Shown here: positions 53,797 through 64,000 of the stretch, piece after piece
How positions within the stretch are numbered: position 1 is the first letter of the stretch
How the letters are laid out: every line of letters starts with the position of its first letter
Assembly: GCF_022919135.1 (NCBI RefSeq)
Contig: NZ_CP095049.1
Span: 682,001-746,000 of the forward strand
Length of the DNA stretch: 64,000 nucleotides
Direction of reading: 5' to 3'
Source of the DNA: Hymenobacter cellulosivorans
Lineage (GTDB): Bacteria; Bacteroidota; Bacteroidia; Cytophagales; Hymenobacteraceae
Notes under the pieces: model-generated
Databases searched by the model: none
What the model saw: only the letters and a program-made list of their open reading frames with translations
What the model was told of the DNA's origin: nothing
Made by a program: the position numbers and the translations under genes

Positions 53797-54000
53797 AGCA
53801 AGTCGACTCTGGCTACTGTAGTTGACATCCTCAAAGTCAACAGCAAAACCCTATTTAATACCACTATAATCTAAGTATACGAAATTTTCACAAAACCCAG
53901 TAGGGTTCAGGAGTGTAATTCTGACTTAGCCGGATAGTTTGGGGCTCCTGACCGGGCGGTAGGTTTTTGTCCTCGCCTGAATACCTAACCTCGATTTGCT

Positions 54001-54310
54001 ATGTGGAAACTGCTACTGGGACTCTTGTTGCTAGGCATATCGAGCCAACTATGGGCGCAGTCGGTAACGCACGCGTTTGAGCTGGGCGATGATAATTTCC
54101 TGCTGGATGGAAAGCCTTTTCAGATGATTTCGGGCGAAATGCACTACCTGCGGGTACCCCGGCAGGCGTGGGGGCAACGGCTGCGCATGGCTAAGGCCGC
54201 AACAACGTGGTGGTGCTGGAATTGCCGGGGCCTGGGTAAACGAAACTGCTGACGGTAAACAAACCAGTTCTGAGCGTGGTAAAGCTAGCCACCGTGGTGC
54301 GGCCGTAGCG
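54001..54310 (+). pseudogene. GH35 beta-galactosidase remnant with large internal deletion
   Basis: A signal peptide and GH35 start (ELGDDNFLLDGKPFQMISGE, then MHYLRVPRQAWGQRLRMAKA) run from 54001 to about 54195. The sequence then jumps, in another frame, to GRNNVVVLELPGPG, a stop at 54237-54239, and TKLLTVNKPVLSVVK, which fit the last residues of the same family (G-x-N-V-V-V-L-E-L). About 500 central codons, including the catalytic glutamates, are gone. The open reading frame that continues past the junction to TGA 54252 is an artefact of the deletion. Confidence 0.8.
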
Positions 54311-54394
54311 CTGAGCGGCGTACTTCCCCAATCAAACCGGCTGATAAACCGACGGATAGGAAGAGTTTCGGGGCGGGTTAAATTAGTTGCGTAA

Positions 54395-56602
<2,208 letters not shown>

Positions 56603-56624
56603 CCCTGCTTCTTCTTTAATACTG

Positions 56625-56696
56625 AAGCCCTGTCTTACCAAGTGTAAGGCAGGGCTTTGTTTTTAAGGAGTGTAAGGCAGGGCTTTGTTTTTAAGG
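56625..56696 (+). terminator. terminator hairpin with a tandemly duplicated 28-bp arm
   Basis: AGCCCTGTCTTAC (56625-56637) pairs with GTAAGGCAGGGCT (one mismatch), followed by GTTTTT. The 28-bp unit 56641-56668, containing the right arm and T-run, is repeated exactly at 56669-56696. Confidence 0.8.
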
Positions 56697-57199
56697 CCGG
56701 AGTTCTATTTCATAGCATAGGCGAAATTCACCTTCTTCCCAAGAAGCCGACAACTGTTCCATGATTGAGTAACGAAGCGGATACAAGCAGAGTAATCATC
56801 CCTGTTCAATGAAAAATTTTTAAAAAACTTTGCTTAATCATCCTATTTATTACTTGTTTTTTAAGTGAATCGCTAAAAAACCACCACCCTTATAATAGCC
56901 GGGCTAATCTTGCTCCCTACGAACCTCTGTGTGTGCAGTAGCCCTGGCAACCGTGCGACGTAAGCGTAATATCAACCCTGCTTCACTCTTCTCAGCCAAG
57001 TACAGTCCTTGCTTTTCTTGAAAAAGGCCTACTATATTTAAATCACACCAGCAGCGGCGCAGTCGATTTTACCTGTACTCGTGGCTTCCGTCGGAGCCGC
57101 CGCTTTGCTCTTTTTCCGGCCTGTTGCGCTACCCAGTTTCTGGGGAAGCCAGTAGCCGTTGCCCTGCCCCTACCAATTCCCACTCTAATCCCAAACTTC
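56697..57199. other. 500-bp intergenic region upstream of the GH64 gene
   Basis: 56800-56900 is AT-rich with A/T runs. The last 150 bases are C/T-rich on the + strand, as before the GH18 gene at 29607, and likely hold the promoter. No gene is supported. Confidence 0.45.
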
Positions 57200-59431
57200 A
57201 TGAAAACCCGTACGCGTACCGCGTGGCGAAGCCTGTTGGTTTTGCTCAGCACCCTGCTCTTTTCGGCCACCAGCTGGGCCCAGGGCAGCATTCCGTTTAC
57301 CATCGCCAACAACTCTCCTTTCCCGGATTCGGACCTCTACGTGGCCATCGTCGGCAAAGACGCGGCCGGCAACCACCTCTGGATCAACGCGGCCAACGGG
57401 CAGGTATTGCCCATGTCGGCCTCGTACAATACTGTAACCGGACCAACCTACAACGGCAACACCGGGCCGGGGCAGAACTCCAAGTACGCGGCCTGCTTCA
57501 CCCGCTTGAGCAACATCCCGAACAAAACCTTTACCCTGCCCTACATTGCTGGCTGCCGGGTTTTCATTGCCCAGGGCCAGCAGCTGTATCTGTACTTCTT
57601 CGGTGCATCGGGCGCACCTTCGGGCTACGCCGCCCCCGATTTTCAGAACCCTAACGACCCGAACAAAGGCATCCGCTACGAGTTTATCGAGCTGACTAAC
57701 AACCAGTACGGCTTCTTCGGCAACCACACCCGCGTAGACTCCTACCACTACCCGATGGGGCTGGAGCTGTGGGGCAACGGCTACTACAAGCGCGCCGGTG
57801 AGCTGAAAAGCCACGCCGACATCCTAGCTGCCTACCAGAGCTTTGCGCCCTCAGCATTTCAGAGCCTGCTCAATACCTCGGCCGGCACCATTACCTGCCC
57901 CGGTAAGTCGCCGGCGTTTCAGGCTGGCGGGGCTCAGTCCAACTACTTCGGCGCTTACATCGACGCCATCTGGAACAAGTACGTCAACGAAGACCTAATT
58001 TTCTATGCCGGCGACGCGGGCGTGTTCAAGGGCCGCATCAGTGGTGGCCGGCTCACGGTGGTAGGCCAGTCGGGCGGCTTCGCGGGCCGCACGGGCATCG
58101 TGGCGCGCAAGCCCACGACGCAGGAAGTACTAGAAGGCAAGGGCGTCCTCGACCAGCGTGTAGGCGATGGGGACCTCGACCTGGTAATACAGTCGCAGCT
58201 ATGCGCGGCCATCAACCGGCACGTGGTGAATACGACCACGCCCAACCCCGGCCAGCAGAACTGGTACAATGCCGGGCAGTACTACCTGGCTGACCCAACC
58301 AACCACTACGCCCGCTTCTGGCACCAGGGCGGCATCAGCGTGGATAACCTGAACTACGGCTTCGCCTACGACGATGTGAACGACCAATCGTCGAGCTTGC
58401 ACACGCCCCAGCCGACTAAGGTTGTAGCTACTTTCGGCGGCTTCGCTGGTTCTACTCCACCGCCTCCGGCTACGGGCGTAGCTACCATGTACAAGGACTG
58501 CAACTACACCGGCACGGCCGTAGCCCTGCCCGTGGGCGACTACAATCTGGCCGCCCTGCAAAGCCGGGGCATTCTCGACAACGACGTATCCTCGCTGAAG
58601 GTGAACAGCGGCTACGAGGTAGTGCTCTACGAAAACGACAACTTCACCGGCGGCACGCTCACGGTGGGCAGTGCTGGTAACGGCTGCTTGGTAAACAACC
58701 CGCTGGGCACCGGCAACTGGAACGACAAGGCGACTTCGCTGCGGGTGCGCACCACTACGTCCTCCACGTTTAGCATAACCTTGCAGGCCGAAGCGGCCAA
58801 CGTGAACAACGGTATGACGGTAGAAACCACCACGGATACGGGCGGCGGCCAGAATATGGGCTACGTAGACGCCGGCGACTACCTAGTTTGGAACGGCATC
58901 AATTTCCCCACCACCGGCCAGTACCTGATTGAGTACCGCGTAGCCAGCGGCGGGGCGGGTGGCACCATTTCTTCCGACCTCAACGCCGGTACTACGCAAT
59001 TCGGCAACACGACCATCCCCGGTACCGGCGGCTGGCAGAACTGGACCACCGTGTCGAAAACGGTGACCATCAACGCGGGTACTTACAACTTTGGCGTCTT
59101 TGCCCAGTCGGGCGGCTGGAACATCAACTGGGTCCGCATCACCAAGGTCAACAGCGCAGCCCGCACCACGCTGGCTGCCTCGGCCAAGAGCAACCCGGAA
59201 GTCCTGCAGCTTTATCCCAACCCGGTAGTAGACCAGCTCTATCTGAGTGCCTCGCTGGATATGGCCGGTAGCCAGTACCGCATCCTGGACGTCAGCGGCC
59301 GCACGATGAGCAGCGGCACTGTAAGCGGCCAGACTGTGGAAACCGCCCAGCTACCGGCGGGCATCTACACCCTGCAGGTCACGACTGCCGACCAGCAGCA
59401 GATTCTGCGGCGCTTCGTTAAGAGCAAATAA
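57200..59431 (+). CDS. secreted GH64 beta-1,3-glucanase with crystallin-like, CBM6 and T9SS domains
   Basis: 743 aa with a signal peptide (LLVLLSTLLFSATSWAQ). Residues about 28-410 match GH64, with the thaumatin-like opening FTIANNSPFPDSDLYVAIVGKD and the core RVDSYHYPMGLELWGNG and YFGAYIDAIWNKYV. GH64 enzymes cut laminarin-type beta-1,3-glucan into pentasaccharides. From about 427 it carries the same crystallin-like, CBM6 and T9SS modules as the GH18 protein at 29607, with long identical DNA stretches (for example about 58560-58720). A terminator follows. Confidence 0.92.
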   Translation: MKTRTRTAWRSLLVLLSTLLFSATSWAQGSIPFTIANNSPFPDSDLYVAIVGKDAAGNHLWINAANGQVLPMSASYNTVTGPTYNGNTGPGQNSKYAACFTRLSNIPNKTFTLPYIAGCRVFIAQGQQLYLYFFGASGAPSGYAAPDFQNPNDPNKGIRYEFIELTNNQYGFFGNHTRVDSYHYPMGLELWGNGYYKRAGELKSHADILAAYQSFAPSAFQSLLNTSAGTITCPGKSPAFQAGGAQSNYFGAYIDAIWNKYVNEDLIFYAGDAGVFKGRISGGRLTVVGQSGGFAGRTGIVARKPTTQEVLEGKGVLDQRVGDGDLDLVIQSQLCAAINRHVVNTTTPNPGQQNWYNAGQYYLADPTNHYARFWHQGGISVDNLNYGFAYDDVNDQSSSLHTPQPTKVVATFGGFAGSTPPPPATGVATMYKDCNYTGTAVALPVGDYNLAALQSRGILDNDVSSLKVNSGYEVVLYENDNFTGGTLTVGSAGNGCLVNNPLGTGNWNDKATSLRVRTTTSSTFSITLQAEAANVNNGMTVETTTDTGGGQNMGYVDAGDYLVWNGINFPTTGQYLIEYRVASGGAGGTISSDLNAGTTQFGNTTIPGTGGWQNWTTVSKTVTINAGTYNFGVFAQSGGWNINWVRITKVNSAARTTLAASAKSNPEVLQLYPNPVVDQLYLSASLDMAGSQYRILDVSGRTMSSGTVSGQTVETAQLPAGIYTLQVTTADQQQILRRFVKSK

Positions 59432-59449
59432 GCCGGGAACCCACACTAC

Positions 59450-59485
59450 AAAAAGCCCCGCCGGATTATCCGGCGGGGCTTTTTT
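59450..59485 (+). terminator. rho-independent terminator, bidirectional
   Basis: AAAAAGCCCCGCCGG pairs with CCGGCGGGGCTTTTT between convergent genes 57200-59431 and 59508-61025. Confidence 0.88.
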
Positions 59486-59507
59486 GGCTTGCAACACCTG
59501 TTGGGCA

Positions 59508-61025
59508 TTACGGCACCAGCAGCTTGCCGGAGGCCGTGGCGGCGGGCCCGGCTATTTCCACCGTGTACACACCGCTGGCCAGGCCACTTACCGACAAGAT
59601 GGTTTCGGCCTGCTCGGCGGAGGTGGTGGCAAAGGAGGCCTGCCGCTGCAGCTGCCCGGTGGCGTCGTACAACCGCAGCGTGGCCTCGCCCCGCCCGATG
59701 CCCTTGGCCGTCACCGTGGTTTTGGAGGAAGCCGGGTTCGGAAACACCGTGAGGCCCGTAGCAGACGTGGCGGCTCCGCTGCGAGCGGCCGGCACCGTTA
59801 TGTTGGCGTAGCGGTACGTCAGGTAGCGGTAGGGCCGCTGGGAGCTGTTGCGCCCCACGCCCTCGACTGGGTTGCCGTGGGCCGTGTAAGTGTAGCTGTA
59901 GGTAGAGGTGGAAGGCCGAGCCGACTGGTCGTGCTTCTGTTTACGGATCAGGTTGTGCAGGCCGCTATCCTCTACTTCCAACGGCGAGCCGGCCGAGGGA
60001 AACAGATTGTGCAGAGGATTGGGGCTGGAATCGTACTCGAAAGAATACGTCCAGGGCTTTTCCAGCGGCTTGTAGTTGAAGCCCCGCACGGTGGAAGCCA
60101 CCAGGCTGCCCTCCGCATTCAGGGTGTAGTCGGTGCGGCCGAAGCTGCTCATGCCCTCGTACCGCTTCGTACTCAGCGAAAAAGCCAGCTGCGTGGTCCC
60201 GTCCGGGCCCGGCTGCCGCTCCAGCAGCGTTTCACTCATCAGCTCCCATTTGTCCCGGGGCCGGTACTGCTGGGTTATTTTGGTGAGCTGCCCCGCATTG
60301 TCATAGCTGAAGCTGTAGCGCCGACGCCCATCCGCGTTGATTTTAGTCAGCAGCGGCCCGCTTTTGGCGTACTCGTAGCGCCAAGTATTAGACGATATTA
60401 CTTTACCGTTTTCCACTACATCCACACGGTGGGTGGCGGGCTGCCCCGCCACGTCGTACGTGAAATAGTGCCGCTGCACCAGACTCTTCTTGGTTGCCAG
60501 CTGGTAGGTCGAGTCCCGGAAGCTGGCAATTTTCTCCACCGTGGTGCTGCCGACCAGCGTGTTGGCCTGGGGCTGCACGGCCGCTACCGGGGCCACGGCT
60601 ATGGGCTTAGCCGGACCGGACTGCATTATCTTGAAGCTAATGGGAATCGTCATCGGGGCTGGTACGGCCTGGCCGCCCTGCATAGCCGGCCGAAACTTGC
60701 CCAGGGCCCGCACCGCCTGCAGGGCCGACTCATTGAGCAAGGGCGAAGACGAATCCAGCACCCGCATGTCGGTTGCAGAGCCCGTGGCGTCCACGATGAA
60801 CGTGACGTTGACCTTGCCTTCGGCCCGGGCGCGCAGGGCCGCCGCCGCGTAGCGCGTATTGCGACCTAGGTCTTGCAGCATCTTTTCGCTGCCCCCGATA
60901 TACTCCGGTAGCCGGTCGTACTTCACAGCGGCCGGTGCGGCGTCGGGCATGGTAGTCGTTTGCGCGTAGGCCGCGGCAGGCAGCAAGACGCCGCTCAGGG
61001 CCAGGATAAGTCTAATGGCAGTCAT
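59508..61025 (-). CDS. secreted TonB C-terminal-domain protein with T9SS tail
   Basis: 505 aa with a signal peptide (IRLILALSGVLLPAAAYAQ). Residues about 60-130 match the TonB C-terminal fold (EGKVNVTFIVDATGSATDMRVLDSSSPLLNESALQAV; PISFKI). The middle has YD/RHS-like beta repeats (YSFSYDNAGQLTKITQQY; YTLNAEGSLVAST). The last 80 residues are a T9SS sorting tail (LTVFPNPASSKTTV; GLASGVYTVEI). A TonB-C domain exported by T9SS cannot work as an ordinary energy transducer, so it more likely binds TonB boxes or polymer at the surface. Confidence 0.8.
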   Translation of the reverse strand: MTAIRLILALSGVLLPAAAYAQTTTMPDAAPAAVKYDRLPEYIGGSEKMLQDLGRNTRYAAAALRARAEGKVNVTFIVDATGSATDMRVLDSSSPLLNESALQAVRALGKFRPAMQGGQAVPAPMTIPISFKIMQSGPAKPIAVAPVAAVQPQANTLVGSTTVEKIASFRDSTYQLATKKSLVQRHYFTYDVAGQPATHRVDVVENGKVISSNTWRYEYAKSGPLLTKINADGRRRYSFSYDNAGQLTKITQQYRPRDKWELMSETLLERQPGPDGTTQLAFSLSTKRYEGMSSFGRTDYTLNAEGSLVASTVRGFNYKPLEKPWTYSFEYDSSPNPLHNLFPSAGSPLEVEDSGLHNLIRKQKHDQSARPSTSTYSYTYTAHGNPVEGVGRNSSQRPYRYLTYRYANITVPAARSGAATSATGLTVFPNPASSKTTVTAKGIGRGEATLRLYDATGQLQRQASFATTSAEQAETILSVSGLASGVYTVEIAGPAATASGKLLVP

Positions 61026-61241
61026 CAGGAAAAGCGTAATGGGTATAAGTCACAAGCAAAGGCAAGGCTAAGATATTAAATCCCACGCTCCTTGGTGTAC
61101 CCAATAGCGGCCCTGCCTTTGCCCCGGCCCAGTTGCCCGGACGAATGGAAATTCCACGAAGTCAACCTTTTTAGAACATGGGCAGTACGTATTACGACAA
61201 GACCCGCGGGCCTTCTCTACCACACTCTCTTCGCCCTGACC

Positions 61242-61415
61242 ATGAAAAACTACCGTTTTTACTTCCTGCCCGTTTTCCTGATTCTTCTGACTTTCTCGCT
61301 CAGCGGCTGTGAGCTGGTGGGTGACATATTCAAAGCCGGCATGTGGACGGGCCTGATTGGCGTCGTACTAGTCGTGCTGCTGGTGCTGTTCATCCTGCGC
61401 AAAGTCCGCCGCTAG
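61242..61415 (+). CDS. small membrane lipoprotein
   Basis: 57 aa from ATG 61242, a start that gives a clean lipoprotein signal (FLPVFLILLTFSLSGC, lipobox LSGC). After ELVGDIFKAGMWTG comes one strongly hydrophobic helix (IGVVLVVLLVLFIL) and a basic end (RKVRR). Small proteins with this CELVGDIFKAG pattern are widespread in Bacteroidota and some are mislabelled as phosphatidate cytidylyltransferase because of a misleading database name; the size rules that enzyme out. Function unknown. Confidence 0.75.
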   Translation: MKNYRFYFLPVFLILLTFSLSGCELVGDIFKAGMWTGLIGVVLVVLLVLFILRKVRR

Positions 61416-61435
61416 GTCGTTTGCCAAACCATATA

Positions 61436-61468
61436 AAAAGGGCGTCTCTAACCGGGGCGCCCTTTTTT
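61436..61468 (+). terminator. rho-independent terminator of the small lipoprotein gene
   Basis: AAAAAGGGCG and CGCCCTTTTTT form the outer stem, starting 20 bp after the stop codon. Confidence 0.75.
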
Positions 61469-61543
61469 TATTGGCCCGTCAGCTGGATGCGGTAGCTGGT
61501 TTGCCAAGCACAGTATGAGCGGCTAAGCCACCATTGCGCACAA

Positions 61544-61575
61544 AAAAGCCTGATCTGTCTCCAGATCAGGCTTTG
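61544..61575 (-). terminator. rho-independent terminator of the hydroxylase-family gene
   Basis: AAAGCCTGATCTG pairs with CAGATCAGGCTTT; read on the minus strand it ends in a T-run, 25 bp past the stop codon at 61600. Confidence 0.8.
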
Positions 61576-61599
61576 AAAAATTCGGGGAGACCAAACGTG

Positions 61600-62277
61600 T
61601 TAGCCGTTGGTCTTCTTGGGCATGGTTCCGATGATATGGTCCCAGAGGGTAGACGAAACGCCGAAGGCAATTTCATCCTGCCGGTAGTGGTGCTGGGCGT
61701 GGTGCGTCCACCACACCTTCAGAAAGTTCTTCGGAGGTGCGTAGGCGTGAATGGCGTAGTGCACAAACAGATACAGCGCGTAACCGAACGTGAAGCCAGC
61801 CAGAATACCGAAAGCGTAGCTACTGAAAACGAAGCGGAAAATAAAGAACAACAACGACGCCACGAATACCGTGATGATGGGCGGCATGGCTAGGCGGGTC
61901 TTGTCCTTGGGATACTCGTGGTGCACGCCGTGCATGGTGTACTGAAATTTGGCCCGCTTCGGCGTGGTGGCCGGAATGTGGTAGAGGTAGCGGTGCATGG
62001 CGTACTCCACGTACGTGAACATGAACCATCCCAGCAGGAACAGTCCGAAAGCCGACAGCCCGCTGATAAAGCCGCGGGTAATGCCATAGTATAAGCTCCC
62101 GGCCGCCGTCAGCAAGAAGATGGATACCGGCAGGGCAATGTGGGTGTGCGTCAGCCGCTCCAACACCGGGTTTTTAAACAACTGCGCCGAACCCTTGTGC
62201 TTGGGTTTAATCTGGTCAGGTGTTTTTACTGGGTCGGGAGCTACTTCGAGGGCTGAGGTAGAAGAAGCGGAATTCAT
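61600..62277 (-). CDS. fatty acid hydroxylase / sterol desaturase superfamily protein
   Basis: 225 aa integral membrane protein with four or more helices and the di-iron histidine boxes of the superfamily: HRYLYH, HGVHHEYP, HYAIHAYAP and HHAQHH. The spacing is closest to fatty acid 2-hydroxylases (Scs7/FA2H type), which hydroxylate sphingolipid or other acyl chains. In Bacteroidota, which make sphingolipids, such a role is plausible but not proven. A TACTTTTG promoter element lies 25 nt upstream. Confidence 0.88.
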   Translation of the reverse strand: MNSASSTSALEVAPDPVKTPDQIKPKHKGSAQLFKNPVLERLTHTHIALPVSIFLLTAAGSLYYGITRGFISGLSAFGLFLLGWFMFTYVEYAMHRYLYHIPATTPKRAKFQYTMHGVHHEYPKDKTRLAMPPIITVFVASLLFFIFRFVFSSYAFGILAGFTFGYALYLFVHYAIHAYAPPKNFLKVWWTHHAQHHYRQDEIAFGVSSTLWDHIIGTMPKKTNG

Positions 62278-62302
62278 AGGAATGATCAGCTAGTGTAAGG
62301 AG

Positions 62303-62310
62303 CAAAAGTA
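62303..62310 (-). promoter_or_regulatory. -7 element (TACTTTTG) of the hydroxylase-family gene
   Basis: Minus-strand TACTTTTG matches TAnnTTTG, ending 25 nt upstream of ATG 62277. Confidence 0.5.
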
Positions 62311-62356
62311 CGCAGTATGGCACAAACACTGCGCCGAACGCACCGGGGAAGGCAAA

Positions 62357-62878
62357 TTAGCTGCTGGTTTGATACTGAGCCAGCAGGCGCTGCACCGCCG
62401 CCACCGTACAGGCTGCACCCGAGCAGCGGAGCGGCGCGCGGCTATAAAACTGTTCGCGCACCGCTAAGGTTTCGCGCAGACGATTCTCCAGCGCTTCGGG
62501 GCTGCCGGCCTGGGCCAGCAGCGGCCGACTGGCGGCACCTTGCTGCAGTCGCCGGACCAGCTCTTCCAGCGGGGCGTACAGGTACAGCGTGTAGCCGGTT
62601 TCGAGCAATAGGTCCATATTCTGGTGAAAACAGGGCGTCCCGCCGCCCGTAGCCAGCACCAGCCCGGGCAGCTCGGCCACCACTTCCCGCAGCACGGCGG
62701 CTTCGCGCTGCCGAAAGTACGCTTCTCCCTCAGCCGCAAAAATATCGGGGATGCTGCGCTGTTCAAGCCGCACGATTTCCTGGTCAAGGTCCCGGAACGG
62801 CAGCCCGTAGGCCGTAGCCAGCGCCCGGCCCAGCGTCGTTTTGCCCGCCCCTGGCATTCCAATCAAATACAGACGCAT
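62357..62878 (-). CDS. aroK: shikimate kinase
   Basis: 173 aa. It phosphorylates shikimate at O3 in the pathway to chorismate. P-loop GMPGAGKTTLG, shikimate-binding D-x-D (FRDLDQEI) and the GGGTP strand (LATGGGTPCF), lid Arg in SRPLLAQ and adenine-loop R-E-x-Y-like REQFYSRAP are all present. Length is standard. It lies next to a palindromic intergenic region. Confidence 0.95.
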   Translation of the reverse strand: MRLYLIGMPGAGKTTLGRALATAYGLPFRDLDQEIVRLEQRSIPDIFAAEGEAYFRQREAAVLREVVAELPGLVLATGGGTPCFHQNMDLLLETGYTLYLYAPLEELVRRLQQGAASRPLLAQAGSPEALENRLRETLAVREQFYSRAPLRCSGAACTVAAVQRLLAQYQTSS

Positions 62879-62887
62879 GGGTTTCTT

Positions 62888-63134
62888 CTAATGTGCTAAT
62901 GTGTTGGAAAGTGCTAATGCACAACCCGTGCCTTTGCGAGGCTGAAGGCCGAAGCCATCCTTCCGCCGAAATGTACGGAGCCTTCTATCTTGACAAGCCC
63001 TCATCGGTGCATAGGCGAAAGAGCTTAGCGGGAAAAGGCTGTGGCTACCTTCGTAGCGGAAGGGTTGCCGCCGCTTGATGCGCGGAATGTGCTAATGCTG
63101 CTCCTCGCAAGGACAAGAGGAGCATTCGCACATT
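62888..63134. repeat. probable dispersed repeat element with inverted ends
   Basis: The block opens with CTAATGTGCTAATGTG and closes with an inverted copy of the theme (AATGTGCTAATGCTGCTCCT at about 63086-63105 pairing with AGGAGCATTCGCACATT at 63118-63134). In between are CGAGGCTGAAGGCCGAAGCC and other non-coding palindromic pieces. It resembles the AATGTGCTAATG-type interspersed repeats I associate with Hymenobacter genomes. The right end reaches the stop codon of the ABC permease gene. Confidence 0.5.
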
Positions 63135-64000
63135 AACTCAGCTTCACCCGCGGGTCCAGCACGGCGTAGAGCACGTCGACGACGATGTTGACAACCACGA
63201 AGAGGAAGGCAATGAAGATAGTAGCGCCCATCACAACCGGGAAATCCAGGTTTTCAACGGCCCGCAGCGTAACGGTACCCAGGCCTTTCCAGTTGAAGAT
63301 GTACTCGATAAAGAAAGCCCCCGCCATAAGTGAAGCCAGCCAGCCCGATACGGCCGTGATAACCGGGTTCAGGGCGTTTTTCAGGGCGTGGCCCACCACC
63401 ACCCGGTAGCCCGACAGGCCCTTGGCCCGGGCCGTGCGGATGTAGTCCTGGCTAAGCACATCGAGCATGGAGCTGCGGGTGAGCTGGGTAATAACGGCCA
63501 GGGGCCGGATGCCCAGGGCAAAGGCTGGTAGCAGCAGATTGCGCAGCACCAGGTGGCGGCCCGTAAAGGGGTCCGTTTCGTAGAGCTGCCCGGTCAGGTT
63601 GAGCCCGGTCCAGTGGCTCCAGTAAAAGCCGAAGGTCATGGCAATCAGGATGCCGGCCACAAACGAGGGCACCGAGATGCCCAACACCGACGTCGTAATC
63701 AGGGCCCGGTCGAGCCAGGAGTGGGGCTTGAGGGCGGCTATTACTCCAAAGGCTATGCCCAGCACTGCTGCCAGCAGCATAGCCGCCAGCGCCAGCCAGA
63801 GCGTGCCGGTAAAATGGTCGAGCAGGATGCGCAGTACGTCCTTATTGCTTTGAAACGAGCGGCGCAGATACGGCACCTTCAGCACCACCGATTTTTCGCC
63901 CAGCGGCAGCAAAGCCACGCCCCCGTACTTGGCCACCCCGGCCGAGTCGCGCGGGTGCAGGCCCAGCGGCGACACATCGTTGAGGTAGCCCACCAGCTGC
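63133..64000 (-). CDS. oligopeptide/dipeptide ABC transporter permease (OppB/DppB type), partial
   Basis: The gene runs off the right edge of the window; about 289 codons of the C-terminal part are present and its start is outside. At least five transmembrane helices and the EAA-loop RTARAKGLSGYRVVVGHALKNALNPVIT, characteristic of BPD-type permeases, are visible, along with the AFFIEYIFNWKGLG segment common in OppB/DppB. It would form a heterodimer with an OppC-like partner and an ATPase, expected upstream. Substrate unknown. Confidence 0.9.
   Translation of the reverse strand, partial: QLVGYLNDVSPLGLHPRDSAGVAKYGGVALLPLGEKSVVLKVPYLRRSFQSNKDVLRILLDHFTGTLWLALAAMLLAAVLGIAFGVIAALKPHSWLDRALITTSVLGISVPSFVAGILIAMTFGFYWSHWTGLNLTGQLYETDPFTGRHLVLRNLLLPAFALGIRPLAVITQLTRSSMLDVLSQDYIRTARAKGLSGYRVVVGHALKNALNPVITAVSGWLASLMAGAFFIEYIFNWKGLGTVTLRAVENLDFPVVMGATIFIAFLFVVVNIVVDVLYAVLDPRVKLS

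Noticed and set aside
61242..61415. Phosphatidate cytidylyltransferase
   Set aside because: Small proteins of this pattern sometimes carry this name, but 57 residues with one helix cannot be that enzyme.

Overview
The window is GC-rich and reads as the chromosome of a Bacteroidota bacterium, most likely Hymenobacter or a close relative in the Cytophagales. The grounds are type IX secretion (T9SS) sorting tails on three secreted proteins, a SusC-like TonB-dependent receptor, TAnnTTTG-type promoter elements, many small secreted proteins with AQA/AQ cleavage sites, a bacillithiol-system protein (YtxJ) and a fused alpha-beta 2-oxoacid dehydrogenase E1. I see no transposase, phage gene, rRNA or CRISPR array. 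There is one tRNA (Asn).

Positions 1-28,800 hold ordinary chromosomal genes. Housekeeping enzymes are glycine dehydrogenase gcvP, lipoyl synthase lipA, a saccharopine/alanine-dehydrogenase-like oxidoreductase, the E1 fusion, an M16 peptidase and pheS. Between them lie lipoproteins, OsmC, YtxJ, a NERD-like/WG-repeat membrane protein and several secreted proteins of unknown function, three of which (25.1-26.8 kb) share an unnamed short motif.

Positions 29,600-33,700 and 54,000-59,430 hold secreted carbohydrate-active enzymes: a GH18 chitinase, two GH97 glucosidase paralogues, a GH64 beta-1,3-glucanase and the wreck of a GH35 beta-galactosidase. The GH18 and GH64 proteins carry nearly identical crystallin-like, CBM6 and T9SS modules.

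Between these two blocks, about 33.9-53.8 kb and all on the minus strand, lies the most interesting content: what looks like a complete peptide natural product (RiPP) cluster. In transcription order it has an alpha/beta hydrolase, ispH, a membrane-anchored aspartic protease, a five-gene MacA/TolC/MacB-type exporter, five tandem precursor peptide genes (54-55 aa, 224-225 bp apart, four ending NGVCWIG and one DCMCWVAS), a two-domain isoprenyl-synthase-like plus terpene-cyclase-like protein, an M50 membrane protease with a PqqD-like N-terminal domain, a radical SAM/SPASM maturase, a cytochrome P450, a SPASM protein lacking the radical SAM motif and a helical-repeat protein. A double hairpin separates the precursors from the enzymes and could keep precursor expression above enzyme expression. 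My reading is a peptide-terpenoid hybrid: the core Cys or Trp would be prenylated (by loose analogy with ComX/ComQ), perhaps cyclised and oxidised, then cut from its leader and exported. The gene content is seen; the chemistry is inference.

Positions 59,500-64,000 return to ordinary genes: a TonB-C-domain protein with a T9SS tail, a small lipoprotein, a fatty-acid-hydroxylase-family protein, shikimate kinase and the start of an oligopeptide ABC permease cut by the window end.
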